DNA from: Toxonevra muliebris
Taxonomy: Eukaryota > Arthropoda > Insecta > Diptera > Pallopteridae
Direction: 5' to 3'
Assembly (NCBI GenBank): GCA_963691655.1
Contig: OY829329.1
Coordinates: 23,487,883 to 23,551,882, forward strand
DNA length: 64,000 bases
Shown: piece by piece, positions 11,124-23,509 of the stretch
Numbering within the stretch: the stretch's first letter is position 1
Layout of the letters: each line of letters begins with the position of its first letter
The notes under the pieces: model-generated
What the model was told of the DNA's origin: nothing
The model's database searches: none
Seen by the model: the letters and a program-made list of their open reading frames with translations, nothing else
Program-made: the position numbers and the translations under genes

Positions 11124-11135
11124 AACTCTTCACTT

Positions 11136-12792
11136 GTCTGTTATTTGTATGAAAATTTATATAATATCTGATTTTTTTCAATTATATCTTTATGGAATTG
11201 AAAACTGGCAGAATGCTAAAGAACTGTTTGTTCTGCTTATCAGAAGTCAATAAAATTATGAGATTTTTAATCTGCAATTAAAAAAAGGAAAAATTTGTTT
11301 CTGTAAAAACAAAAATTTCGTGGATTCCCTTGTAAGAATTAATTTGAAAAGCTTTATTCCGGCCGAGCAAATACCCTTGCCGTTTCACTGGTTTCACGAG
11401 AGTCTCTTTCATCGGATTAGATACGATTAATTACTATTAAAAATCGAATTTTTCAAAAACCCGGAAAAATTACAATTTAGAAAAAAGGTTATACAAATTT
11501 TTTGTGTCAAAAATTTCATTTAAAAGCTGATGAACTTTTCTTGGGGAACAGGGTTTTTTTCTTCCTTTTGCTTTTATATTTTTGATACATTAAAAAAAAA
11601 AAAAAAGTCTAAAAAAGGCGTCATAGTTTGATTTTGCATTAGGATATCTCGTAAACTGCATGAAACACAGAGTTTCATGAATTATTTAACCTGATTTATT
11701 GTAAGTTTGATAGTGTATATATTTTGTTTTCGAAATGTTTCAGTGGATTTAAAGAACCTTATGAACCTTATGAATTTGTGTGAAAATATCTCTTATCTTC
11801 TCGGGTCAAAAAGTTAACCGATATTTGTAAACCTGTGTCAGTATTGATAAGGGATTTCTTTTGTTATAGAACTGCCTTGGGAATGTAGCCCATTCAATAG
11901 AGCTTCTTTTGAAACGGAGTTCCCATTAATATATAGTTCCCTTTAGTAAGAAATTCTCTTCAGAATAGTATTCAGTTTCCTTTAATATGAAATTACCTTA
12001 GGCATAAAGTATTCTGTGATACGAAAACAGGAATGAGAAACGAAAACCAGTCCTGTCTGGAGCAATGATTGCTAAAAAGCATATAAGTGAGCGGAGATTT
12101 ATGAGCTCCCGAAGTATCGCATACGGCAAGGACCTCTAAATCTCTTTTAATTTTTGATGCCTTAAAAAAGGAAAACATATTTGTTACACTAAGAGAAAGA
12201 CCAAACGTATAATTTAACCCTTTGTCGACCGATGGTACTTAAAACAATCATAATCATTGTCGACTCATAAAATCTTTTGAATGATTTTTGACTGTAAAAA
12301 TAATAAAAAAGTGTTATTAATGTTTCTTTCTTAGTTTTCGATTCTACTTAACCCATAGGTACTTAAGGTATCAGTTATAACTATAGCCTTGTAGATCCCT
12401 GAAAAATTTTTAACTCCGTATTTTTCTATAAGAAGCCATAATAACTACGATTTCATTGAAAAAAATAAATTTTTCATCACCTTCGGGTGTTGGTGCACTA
12501 TGGCTTAATATGAACGTATTTGATTTACAATTTATGTGAACAAGATTTGATGCAAAAAAGAAGAAAGAAGCAAGTAGAACTTCAAAGTAAAGTTGAACAA
12601 ATTTAATTTTAAATAAAATACAACTTCAATTTGAAGTGGAAACAACTTTATTCTGAAGCCGAAAATTATGGATTTCAAAAATGAATCTAATATGCTCGAT
12701 TTTCTAACTTTTATTCGAAGTTTTTATTTCAATTTAAATCCTCATTGATCGATGATCGGCCTTGGGCGTTTTCATTTGAATATGTAGGAACA
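11136..12792. other. Non-coding stretch
   Basis: AT-rich and without a supported gene. A TTAACCCTTT motif at about 12216 is identical to the termini of the TTAA-type elements elsewhere, but no inverted partner was found nearby. Confidence 0.45.
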
Positions 12793-12794
12793 TA

Positions 12795-14156
12795 CCGAGG
12801 GACTAACAAAAGTTTGCTTAGTTGGCTACAGGCTCAAAACAATATTAATTTCATAACTTTAATTTTCATCATTTTTAAAATTTTCCGACATAATTTTAAT
12901 TAATTTCTAAACATTTTTGAACCGGTAAAAAAGGTCCTCAAATTGTTTTTTTTTTCAGATTTGCAACTTCGAAGTTAACTGCATTAATTACACAGTACAA
13001 CAAAAAGCTCCCAAAAACCCCATTTTTCCGATTTCAGGCCCATATTGCGGAAGAACTAGAGGCGATGGAGAAAAACTGAGTACGCAGTCATAATCAGCGT
13101 TCCTAAACCGTTGGAAAATCTCTCGCATAAAACAAAAGTTGAAATTTAGTGCACAAATTTTTTTCTATTTTTGGAAACAACCAGAAATCACACAGCAGTA
13201 TGGTGGTAGACGAACTTCTTCATTCTCTGAGCGCGCAATAAAGTTGTTCGTTTTTTTAGTAGTGTGAACTGGGATGTTATCGTGATGCAAAAAGTAGCGA
13301 CGAAGTTCATATTTTTCTGGTTTCCCAAAAAGTTTTCGAAAACTTCAGTAAACCATTTAGCAATTACAGTCTGTCCAGTTTTCAGAGGAATAACAGCTAC
13401 ACTTTTTTCTCAGGTGAAATAAATTGACATTATTACTTTTGCTGCTGACTTATGCTGCTTGACTTTAATGGGTGGATTATCACCTTCTGGGCTTTATACA
13501 ATCGACTGTTGCTCGGTTTTTAGATCGTACTTGAAGAACCAAACTTCATCATCTGTTACAATTTTATTGAAGATGCTGGACTCTCTATTTTTAAATTTTT
13601 GAAGAAAATATTTGGCAAAACGCACATGCTCTTCTCTTTGAGCATCAGTTAAAATTTGAGGAACCCGTCGTGCTGATTACTTCATGTATTCAAGATGACT
13701 AAATACTCGCGATGTAATACTTTCCTGTATCAATCTTTGATCTTCGTCAATATTGGACTTCACCAGAGCGGCACACTAATGGCATCAGTTGAAGATTTTA
13801 GGCGACTTTCATGAAATTCGTCCTCCACAGAAGAATGTCCGTTCTGGAATCTCCGAAACCACTTCGAGATGGCTGCAAGCGATGGTGTATTTTCTCCATA
13901 TGCTATTTAGCAGTTATTAAATATTTCCACAGATTTAAGGTTATGCCGAAATCCGTAAAGAATGGCAAGCCGAATCTCTTGTAGTGATGGCGGTGGATTT
14001 CTATCGATTCTTCCTCAGTGGCCTTGCGTTTTCTTGTCTTCTTGCTGATTAATTGTAGTGAAACTTAAAATGAAATATCAATTATTTGACATTTTTTGAT
14101 TTGTCAAAAATTTATTCAGTGTTGCCAACTAAGCGAACATTTGTTAGCCTCTCTCG
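12795..14156 (-). mobile_element. Full-length dead mariner with about 38-bp TIRs
   Basis: TA lies outside both ends (12793-12794 and 14157-14158). The left end reads ccgagggactaacaaa then gcttagttggc; the right end is its inverse, with agttggc, gctaacaaatg and ctctcg, giving imperfect 38-bp TIRs. At 1362 bp it has normal mariner length. The minus strand carries the decayed transposase: an HTH region with SLAAISKWFRRFQNGHSSVEDE (given here in part), then MLKEKS and the first-Asp block, whose DNA still spells TDDEVWFFKYD. The Asp-2 and Asp-3 region is disrupted by about 160 bp of foreign sequence around 13000-13160. Confidence 0.85.
12990..14045 (-). pseudogene. mariner transposase pseudogene
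   Basis: Reading down from 14045, KRKATEEESIEIH leads into an HTH-type segment with ISKWFRRFQNG, then many stops and shifts. The TDDEVWFFKYD block near 13560-13520 holds the first catalytic Asp pair, and NFVATFCITITS corresponds in another frame to the HHDN block. The frame is lost throughout. Parts of it recur in the fragment at 8400-8880. Confidence 0.75.
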
Positions 14157-14158
14157 TA

Positions 14159-15904
14159 TATAAAAAAATCGTAGCCAACTAAGTATTGAATATTTGGCAT
14201 TTATTACATCGTCGCGTGTAAAATATTCTCACATTCTTCCATCAGAGTTGCATGTAACATGAGTATACGCGCTCATTACATACTCTTTCTTTTGTGTATG
14301 TACTTGGCTTGGGTTATGTTTGATTAATAATTTAGTAATGTGTATTTTTGGCGGTGAAAAATAATAAAAAGTAGATTAGGTCAAAATTTGCGTTTTAGTT
14401 TGATTAATCCTCTAAGGTATGCATACAAATGTGTGTAAATATAACTCATGTGCGTCAGCCAGTTGACCTGACCTATTTGAATTTTCTGTTTGTGTAGAAA
14501 TATGCGTGACTTCATTTAGGCTATTTAAAGGAAAAGTTAATATGATATCATATTTTTGTTGTTGTTTTCAAAAAATCTAAAGTTTTTCTAACGGCTCGTG
14601 GTATTTCCTTTTATAGAAAACTAATTTGTTTTTTTTTTTTTGTTGTTATAATTTGTTATTGTTATAAACAGCAGTAAACCTGCTACCTACAATTGAATTC
14701 TTTTATACATTTTTGATTTCACAGCTAATGTTTTATTACTTTCTCGGTAGATTTTGTTTGATTTTCATTGGCCTAGTAGTGACTCTAATTGATCGATGAT
14801 TCTATTGTTTTGTAACTTAACTGTGGGTTTCACTCAATTCCATTTACTGCAATGCAATCGATGAATCCATTTCACATAACTCATCTTTCTCTGATCCAGA
14901 AGTTTGCCAACTTTTTTTGGCCACTCCTTTATCCATATTCAAGTTTCTTCATGCATTGCGGTTTATTTTTAAATTTCGAATTATTTTTAATGCAAGAGTT
15001 GCATAAAGTGGGCATCATGAACTTTACCAGCAATACAATCTTATATATAGATATATGTACATTTGTATTTATGTTTCTATATACTTAGTATATGTATATT
15101 CTTCTATTTGCTTTTCTTGCATTTTTACAACTTGCTTTCAATATGAAATCTAGCTGAAAAGAAGAAAAAAGGAAAAAACATGCGATATACACTTGTTTGC
15201 CAACGCACATTGTCATCAAGCTTAAAAGACGAGATTGCTACATACATTTCTACTTGTACTTATTCTTTTGTTTGGCAACTAAAAATATCTAGAACTAGAA
15301 AGTTCAAGGATTTCATTTCTTTTTATATCACTTGTCTTCCACATGCTCGCTCACATGATATTCTCTTACATTAGGAAAAAGTTGAAACATTAAGTGGGGA
15401 AAAAAGTGAAATTGCGTATACTAAACATTATGTTTTAAGTTCACTTTTGTACATGTTGTTTTACAATTAAACTTTTATACAGTGACCGCGTATACAGAAG
15501 AGGGCAACTGTATAAAATAGAAAGTAATTTCTGAGGACTTCACTCGACTTTGGTACTCTAAAGAAAGACGCGTTTTGCTTTTATATCTGGACTGTGTTTT
15601 TTTGAGATTTTTTTCTTGCATTCAGTTTATCTTTGTGAATTCCATTAGGATTTCTTCTCACTCCATTAGAGTAGTGCATAGAGATCTACAAATTTGTGTC
15701 GATTCCACGAAGGATTTATGAAAACAAAAATACAAATATCAATCACAAACCCATGAAAGAAACCAATATGGTATTTTACAAGCAAAATCCTTAATACAAT
15801 GCTAGAGAAAAACCGCCACAAAACCGCAAACCAGACAAATAATCAAAATAAAACCAAAAACTAGTTCCAGAAATTAAAAAAATTACTGTGCAAATGAATT
15901 TAAA
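14159..15904. other. Non-coding stretch
   Basis: AT-rich, with open frames of 64-78 codons lacking any recognisable domain. No element ends or RNA genes were supported. Confidence 0.45.
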
Positions 15905-16425
15905 TTAAAATTTTTCAAATCAGTTCAAAATTCAGACCAAAACTCAGATAAAAATTCATACCAAAAATCAGACCGAAATTCAGACCAAATTCAAAATGAA
16001 TTCCAAACTTAGAAAACCAATCTCAGACCCAAAATTCAGTCCAAATCTAAGACCAAAATTCCGAATATCAGGGCAAAAAACAACCTAAAGTTTAATCCAA
16101 AATTCATTGAAAAAATCACTGAAATTCAGACCAAAAAAAGAACCGAAATTCAGACCAAAAAAAGAACCGAAATTCAGGCTTAATTTAGACCGAAACTCAG
16201 ATCAAAATTTATACCCAAAACTAGACCAAAATTCGGACCAATACCAAAACAAAAATAGTCTCAAGCTCAGAAAATCAAATCCAAACTCGACCAAAAAATA
16301 AGACCCAAAGTTCAATCCAAATCAAAGACCAAAATTCAAACCGAATATCAGACCAAAAAACAAGCCAAGGGTCAATCCAAAATTCACGGAAATTCTGACC
16401 AAAACTCAAACCAAAACTCAGGTTT
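15905..16425. repeat. Degenerate minisatellite (caaaattcagac family), left part
   Basis: The stretch is built of imperfect short units around aaattcagacca, with runs such as agaccaaaaaaagaaccgaa repeated back to back near 16130-16175. The open frame across it (repeating KFRPKKEP) is only a consequence of the repeat. The same array resumes at 17259-17375 beyond a LINE insertion. Confidence 0.8.
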
Positions 16426-17258
16426 ATTGATTGGTTTAAAATGGTGGTTCGATACACGAACCCAATCAGCCCTTACCAGTCTAAAATATTGAGTAAATTA
16501 CCCCCAGGATGCTCAGCTTTTTCTTCCATAATGCCAACGCCTCAGTTTGGTAAATTGGGTTGTTTTGTTAAGCGAGTTGAGCACAACCATTTCATTTGGT
16601 TCGGGTATTTTAGTAGATTGTTGTTGTTTTTGTTCTTCGAGATTGTCATATAATGATTGGCCCAGGGTACTTCACCTTTCCTTTCATAAAGCTGGGACAT
16701 TTACAGAGGAAATGAACTACTGTTTTTCTTTTTTTTTATCTGATTCTTTGCAGCTATGGCAGTAAATATTGTGAGGGAAGCCCATTCTGGCTGCATGCAC
16801 TCGGAAAAAGCCTGTGATGACTGCCGTCAGTCTTGATATAATCCTTCGATTTCTGGTGATGAGTTTCTACCAATTGAAGCTCGGCCTTAACGCTCTAGTG
16901 ATCCTGTATTCTGTTAGCAGGTAACAATTAGGTTTTTTGAGATACGTTGATGTGTTTTCGCTCCTGGCTTTAGTTAGTGGTGTTGATACTGATCCAGCTT
17001 GAAAGTCGCTCATTGAAGAGCCTTTCTGCGCCAGCTCGACAGCCATTTCGTTGCCCTTAATCTTCCGTACATTATGCTGCCGAGCTATTGCTATGAGTCT
17101 TTCTCTGCACGGGTTTACAAGATTTGAGGTTGTGGTGGTTATGGTCAAGCGCCATGATCGCGGACGGGCTATCCGAAGCGATAGCAATACTACATTTGGA
17201 GTTATGATCTGTTTCCAGTAATCAATACGTCTCCTTAATAGCTAGCACTTCCGAACAG
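16426..17258 (-). mobile_element. LINE fragment inserted in the minisatellite: RNase H end + zinc knuckle
   Basis: On the minus strand, 17187-16867 is open and holds NVRKIKGNEMAVELAQKGSS, the last RNase H block (the catalytic Asp of GNEAADELA is Val here). After a frame change come TAVITGFFRVHAARMGF and CHSCKES, the start of the C-terminal zinc knuckle. Stops follow towards 16440. Minisatellite units lie directly on both sides, so the LINE landed within the array. A short imperfect direct repeat (aaaactcag / aaaactgaag) may be its target duplication. Confidence 0.75.
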
Positions 17259-17375
17259 CAAAACTGAAGACCGAAATTCAGACCAAAAGCAAGACAAAGT
17301 TCAGTCTAAAATCCAGACTAAAACCCAAACCAAACTATAGACCAAAACTGAAACCATAATTCAGACCTAAAATAT
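17259..17375. repeat. Degenerate minisatellite, right part
   Basis: Units such as gaaattcagaccaaaa and cagtctaaaatccagacta continue the array of 15905-16425 after the LINE. Confidence 0.75.
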
Positions 17376-18239
17376 TTCTAAAAATATGCTTTCAGATGAA
17401 ATTTTACTGATTTTTTGGAAGGATTGCAGTAGCCCTGCGGATCCATCACTGGGTACATGTAACTATTATTCAAAAATGCTCCGATGAACAACTGACAAAA
17501 AATTGAAAGTCGAACAGGAATGATTAATATATCCAATGATAGTTATACGTATGTACCAAATATTACACTGGTTCAATTTCCCTGAGCAAAGTGAAGTCGG
17601 GCTTACCCTTTTACTTGATTATTTTTACCGATGGCAGATGGAAAAGACTTTCCACCAGCGCCGCCACAAGGGGAACCTAGACAAAATATGACCTTAAAAT
17701 AACTAGAAATATGCATCCAGGACACACAAACCACACAAAAGAGGACTCTCTCTCTCTCTTATTTCCTCTACCATTACCCAGCTCCTGCAATGACAAAGCT
17801 TAACACTTTCCACATATGCGAACTGAAATCTCTAGGGTCGCGATTGGGTGGCCCAAGCCCGTTAATTGTACTATTTTTGACTTCTAGGTCTACTCTTATC
17901 TCTGGATAAATGGTGAAAAAATGGCCCTAGTTGATTCTCTGGGGAATACTTCACTTAAAGGGTTTGCCAGATTAAGTGCTATTCATTGGGCCGTTGAAGC
18001 AGCGGCAGTTGGGATATGAGGGACTCCCTGATTTCTTATGAGAAATATATGAGTGTTAATGAACTTTTTTCTAAATTTGCTCTAAGTTTTTACAATCATA
18101 CCTTGTTCTAATTCAAACCTCATCTGTTATTATTTAGTCAAGAGATGAGATGGTTAAGGTCTAATGAAAGCTTTCAAGCTATTACAATGTGTTAGGTCTC
18201 TACAAACCATTTAGTCAAACCACAAAACTTTTATAGAAT
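17376..18239. other. Non-coding stretch
   Basis: No gene supported. A short (tc)n run lies near 17746-17760. Parts with higher GC at 17800-18000 may be retroelement debris but show no readable domain. Confidence 0.4.
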
Positions 18240-18975
18240 GCTGAGGTTGACATTAGTAGCCTCTCTTATACTGCATAGGTTTTGAGTCTATATCTTGCTA
18301 AAGACGGGCAGTCATACAGGATGTGTTCGAGACTTTCGATCTCTTCGATGTCATGACAACTAGCGAGCCAATCACCCAGTGTCCCGTATAAAGTGCTGTT
18401 ATTCGTGCGATTTCCACTCTGGAAAAAGATAAGATTTCTTTAGTTTAGGAGAGCTTTTATTGAGCTTATATCGTTCTTGATGTGGCACAAGTTGTAAAAC
18501 CTCTCCATCTGAAGTCGAATTGTTGAAAGAAGTACGAGAATATGTCTCTCTTAACGAAATTTAAGGGAGGTAGAACCTGTTTCGACTGAGAGATGTTCAA
18601 CGAAGAACCATGTCTAGCCAGAGTATCGGCATTCTTATTCCCGCGAATGTTTCTATGTCCAGGTACCCAAATAAGAGTTAAATTAATGTGTTGTCCAAGT
18701 CTGACAATTTTCCTGTTTCAATCATCAACTAGTTTTGATTTGGAAATTCTTCAGATCATGGCTTTGATCACAGATTGGCTATCAGAAAGAATTGTTACAT
18801 TTTCCCTTTCGGTGCATTGTTTAAAATTGCCCTACTACCTTGTAAATCAGCGAATATTTCCGTCTGGAACACGCTAGAAGAGCCTGGCAAGCGGAAAAAA
18901 CTAGATAGGTCTAAAGCGTACAAGAAGACATCAGCACCCACTCCATAGTCCATTTTTGACCTGCCCGTGTAAAAA
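18240..18975 (-). pseudogene. LINE ORF2 remnant: RNase H domain
   Basis: Read on the minus strand from 18960, SKMDYGVGADVF is followed by FQTEIFADLQ, then ILSDSQSV-like DNA in a shifted frame, and LIWVPGHRNIRGNKNADTLA with ARHGSS (18680-18590). These are the RNase H blocks in order. A late part still spells CHDIEEIESLEHILYDCP, the zinc knuckle. Frameshifts and stops are frequent. It belongs to the same general LINE group as 9946-11123 and 35832-37125 but to a different family. Confidence 0.75.
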
Positions 18976-18984
18976 GTATGAAAG

Positions 18985-19551
18985 TATTGGGAGTATGAAT
19001 GTATAAACTCCTATTTTTTTCGTAATTTGGACATTTATTGTGAAAAAGTGATTATAAATTTATTCTTCAAAGTATTGTCCATGGTTAGCCACAACCTTTT
19101 CCCATCTTTCTGGTAGCATACGGATTCCGCGTCGAAAGAACTCTTCATCTTTTGAGGCTATCCACGAGTCGACCCATTTTTTGAGTTCTTCGAAAGAACG
19201 GAAGTGCTGCTCAGCCAGGCCATGTGTCATCGGTCGGAACAAGTGGTAATCAGAAGGAGCAATGTCTGGAGAATACGGCGGGTGGGGTAGCACTTCCCAT
19301 TTCAGCGTTTCCTAGTATGTTTTTACTTGCCTTGCAACGTGCGGCCGAACATTGTCGTGCTGAAGAATAACTTTGTCGTGTCTAATCTCATATTCTGGCC
19401 TCTTATCCTTTAATGCTCCCCTCAAACGCATCAATTGTAGTCGGTAGCGGTAGCCAGTAATCGTTTCATTCGGTTTCAACAACTCATTGATATAATCGGT
19501 ATTTTGCGGTACCAGGTCTGCCTGTAGGACATTGATATAACTAAGCTTCAA
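18985..19551 (-). pseudogene. mariner transposase, C-terminal half
   Basis: Two minus-strand frames join across a stop or shift near 19300. The first (19551-19312) has ELLKPNETITG, LKDKRPEYEIRHDK and VILQHDNVRPHVA with the second catalytic Asp. The second (19293-19060) has HPPYSPDIAPSDYHLF with the third Asp, then GIRMLPERWEKVVANHGQYF, the usual mariner C-terminus. The N-terminal half, including HTH and first Asp, is missing. A possible 3' terminus lies near 18990-19015. Confidence 0.85.
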
Positions 19552-19559
19552 TAATTTTT

Positions 19560-20734
19560 TTAAAAGTTATATAAACTTTTTTTAAAGTTCTCAAAAGTGA
19601 AAAGTTACTTTGATACTGTAGGAAATTTGAGTGAAAAATTGATTAAACCAAAAGGGAAGTTTGAACTCTTACAAACTATTTTTATTTTTGCTCAAATTGT
19701 GTCGTAATTTGAGAGTGTGTTACTGCATTTTTTCTTCTAGTTACATAAAAACTTGAACTTTCTTACAAATTATAACGGAATTTTTTCTTTTTGACCTTAT
19801 ACATATAGATATATCTGCACAGTTAACATAACCTAAAAATTCATGACACATGTCAAGTGGTTTTCGTACTTTTTTATTGTTATACAATGCAAAAATTCGC
19901 AGTTGGCATCACTGTGTATTTTTCCAGACGCGTTTTTAATGTTTTTAAATAACTTTTTTTAAAGTTTAATTTTCTTTATTCCAACCCTTTGGGGCAATTA
20001 TCTAAAGGCATAAAACACAAACATCACACATAAAATCTTTTTTTGTTGACTTGTGTGAATAATTAAGATTTTAGTATTAGACATTAGACATGCTTTGTTA
20101 AGAAATTCTTACCCCTTTTGGGTCTTTTGTTTTTCTTCTACATAAAATAAGCCCGAATCATTTTTGCTTTCTTTTTGAAAGGTAGCGGCGTCGTAAATTT
20201 AACATCTTTTCCTTTATATAAATATATAATATATAGTACATACACACTTGTGTTATCTACATAGTTTTTTTCTCTGTGTTTTTGAGTATTATTCATTTAG
20301 TTATGCTTGTGTTGGTAATCATAAAAAAGAGGTGTTAATTTATCTAGTTAGTAAAGCCTCTGTGCGTTGGTTGGCTTTAAGAAGACATTAAAATTGATGT
20401 GTGGTAGCAAATTCTTCTTCAGCTTTTATTCAGCGCGTGAATGAATGTTCTCATATTTGTGTTGGTGAAAAAGGAATTAATTTTAATGAGGTAATTTTTT
20501 TTTTTATATATATATAGTTAGTTTGTTATTCAGGAATATTTTACAAGTAAAACTAATGAAACTTAGTAACTAGCAAATTTATTAATTTGTTATAACTATT
20601 ATAAATTTAGGTTAACTAACGTGTGTAGTTCGCATTCATTAATTAATCATTTGAAAAAATAACAAGATTGTCAGTAGAAAAATAAAAAATGTAAACATAA
20701 TAAGGAGATAGTACCAGAGTTGGGTATTAATGAT
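19560..20734. other. Non-coding stretch
   Basis: AT-rich DNA. gttggcatcactg at about 19903 looks like a hAT right end, but no left partner was found. A ta run lies near 20500-20516. Confidence 0.4.
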
Positions 20735-20960
20735 TCCTTTAGGAATTAAATTCCATCTCCATTCCAATTACAAGGAATTGTAATTTGTACTTAATGTTTT
20801 TAATTCCTTAGTAATGAAATTGATAAAACTTTTAATTCCATTACAAGGAATTGTAATCGGTAGTTAAAATGTTTAAATTCCTAGCTAATGGAATTGAAAA
20901 AATTTTCGATTCCATTACAGGGAATTGTATTTTTTAATTAAAAATTTATCAATGCCTTAA
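20735..20960. repeat. Tandem repeat, about 73-bp unit, three copies
   Basis: The motif ttaca(a/g)ggaattg recurs at 20768, 20841 and 20915, a spacing of 73-74 bp. Each unit also holds attcc and a aattg...aaaatttt tail. ggaatt and its inverse aattcc alternate, so single strands could fold. It is non-coding. Confidence 0.75.
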
Positions 20961-21252
20961 AAGAATTGAAAATGTAAATGGAATTGAATATAAAGGAATT
21001 TAATATTTAAGTGTAAAAATTGCAAAAAAAAAGAACTTTCACAGAAATATATCAGCGGTTTTGGACCAAGATCACACAAGAACCTTTTTTTTTTTAGAAG
21101 AAATTAACCCTTTAAAGACAAATTTTGGGTTTCGGGGTTTGGTTTATCAGGAATTATTTCAGGATTCAATGTATACATTTAAGCACTAGCGTATCTAAAG
21201 GAAGGGTTTTGGAGATAACCAACCTTGAATTCCTGCTCTCGTACCTTGCACT

Positions 21253-21963
21253 TTAACCTTCGGTCAGACACATGTTTCGATTCTTACATTCGTAACACAT
21301 GAGGCCTGCTCAGACCCATATACATTTCAGTGTATTTGTATAGAAATATTGCGATTTTGGGCATGCACTCGGACACATTTTTATGCCGACTACTACTACT
21401 ATTACGGCAAAACAGTCCATGGAGTGCCAGACGAGTTTTTCGCATCCATTCATGTTGTGTGCCCATAACATTTAATAGATTGTAGGAAAAAACAAATGCT
21501 CATATTTTTGTTGATCGCTTCGATGTAAAGTGAGTGACCATTTGGTCCACCCAGTATGGCAACAATATTCGAAGGTAGATTTTGTGTGTTTTAGTTGCAT
21601 GCTGAAGCTCCATAATACATGTGCATCTTAAACTTATATAAATTATCATTCACATTCAACCACAATGTTTTTGAAAATAATGCACAAAAATTAAAAAAAA
21701 ATATATATTTTTAGAAATTTTTACCTGCTGCTTAGGCATGCCAAAATCGCAATATTTCCATACAAATGCATCGAAATGTATGTGGGTCTGGCAAGGCCTC
21801 GTGCGTTAACAATGTGATGTGTACATCCAAACATCCTTTTGGTGTTCCTTGAATTCGTTTTTTTTTATACAGACATTTGCAGAAATCAATAGCTCAATCA
21901 TATAGAAATATGTTTAAAATTCGATGGGGTCTGGTTAAGCCAATGGGTCAGATTGAAGGTTAA
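21253..21963. mobile_element. TTAA-bounded MITE with long inner inverted repeats
   Basis: The ends are TTAACCTTCggTCaGAC (21253) and the inverse of TTAACCTTCaaTCtGAC (ending 21963). A much longer inverted repeat follows inside: 21303-21366 and 21735-21806 match over about 65-70 bp, with gaaatattgcgattttg identical in both arms. The centre is unrelated AT-rich DNA. There is no coding capacity. The TTAA sites suggest piggyBac-type mobilisation. Total 711 bp. Confidence 0.75.
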
Positions 21964-22023
21964 GAATTCAGTAAATTCAATTTATTTTTCGATTGTATTA
22001 GTATAAGAATCGAATAAACTCAT

Positions 22024-22563
22024 TTAACCCTTTCGGTACCTTGATGACACCGGTGTCACAAGATTAATTTTTGCGATTTTTTAAAAACTACCCATTAAAT
22101 TTTTATAAATTTAGGGTTTTTGAAAAGAGAACTGATGGTTTTTTAATTTCAATTAAAAATATTACAAAAATTTTTTTCATAACGGTACTATGCGAATCAA
22201 AGTAAAAAAATGTGTGTGTTTTTTTTGTTAATCCTCAATGGGAAGTTTTTAAAAACTTTTATACAATGAAATGGGGGTCGAAGAATACAAATCTGGACTC
22301 GGTTTTGCTCTATCGGTTCTAGTATCCTTACGGTCAAGAAAGGGTTAAGTGAAAAAATTAATTCTAAGTTACTTTGTCTGCCTTTAAAAAAATATCGAAT
22401 AAAAATGTATGGAAGAAGTTAGTAAAAAAAACCCATTGAAAGCCACAGGGTCACCGGTAACCCACGAAAGTTTAGGCCTCCAGAGACGCAAAATGTTTGT
22501 TTTGAACAAAAATTGTGATCAGACAATATGAATCTGGTTTCTTTACGATCCCAAAAGGGTTAA
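22024..22563. mobile_element. TTAA-bounded repeat with three TTAACCCTTT ends
   Basis: TTAACCCTTT starts at 22024. Its inverse AAAGGGTTAA (or aagggttaa) occurs at 22348 and again at 22563. About 250 bp of the right part (22290-22563) match 8150-8395 in inverse orientation, on both sides of the inner TTAA. One reading is a 540-bp element with an internal copy of its terminus; another is two abutting insertions. It is non-coding. Confidence 0.6.
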
Positions 22564-22745
22564 AAGTTCAATGATTCAATTGAAAATTTAAAGAATTCAA
22601 TATGTGCATTTAAGAATTTAATGAATTCATTACAGGCTTGCGTTAATTTTGTCCCATTCAGTTATGCATGCTTTATACCAAATTTGAAAAGCGAAAGTGG
22701 GAAAGCTTCATAAAAACCACTTCTGTTCTTGAAGTTACTGTGCAG

Positions 22746-23509
22746 CAGGGATGACATTTGCAATTTCAAATTGTACCTAATTTACCAAAAAAGTTGTACC
22801 TAAATGAACATGAATGTACTTAAAATAGTATACTTCATAGGTTCATCGCTTTTGTAAGAAATTTTTCATTTAAAAGTTAACAATTAAAAAAGTAAACAAA
22901 ACATGAAAACGATATTTGTTATATATAAATTAGATTAAATTATTGCAGCACATATACAGTGAGCCAAAAAAAATTTATTATAAAAAATTACATTTTAGGG
23001 CACGACAAATCGGAAACTAAGGAAGGGGAAACGTTTTTAGTCATCTAAGTGAATACAAATTTTTAAATCTGATAATATTGGTCATGAAAGTTCCGGAATT
23101 TTTATCATAATTTTAGGTTTTTCAAAAATTTGCAGCCAAGATTTGTGTCAAAACTCACAGCTCAGTTATTATTGTTAAAAATTTTGAAGTCGAATAGTGT
23201 TTATCAATAAGTTCAAAGTCATAAGAAGCTAACATTTCATAAAATATTTGCTAATTTTCAAAAATTTTCTTTGGCCCTTTACCCAATAAACATTATTCGA
23301 TTTGGAAAATAGTTTTGCAATATTTTCCCCTTTATAAACAGCAATATCAGTACAGGCAAGTTAAATAGGTACTTATTACAAAATTATTTGTTTTGTGTTA
23401 AAGTGTTAAGTGTTAAATTTATTTTGGCCAATGACAAATTGTACCTAATGTACCTTGTAGTTCGAAAAAGTCGGAAAAAGGTACAATTGTACCTACTTTT
23501 TTATCACTG
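22746..23509. mobile_element. hAT-type MITE with exact 8-bp target duplication
   Basis: The termini are cagggatgaca at 22746 and the inverse ttttatcactg ending at 23509. An exact direct repeat ctgtgcag flanks them (22738-22745 and 23510-23517). The subterminal regions carry several copies of attgtacct and its inverse. The element is 764 bp and non-coding. Confidence 0.85.

Noticed and set aside
16107..16301. Lys/Pro-rich repeat protein
   Set aside because: The frame merely follows a degenerate minisatellite; units change length and break the frame outside it.
19890..19915. hAT right end gttggcatcactg
   Set aside because: No left end or target duplication found.
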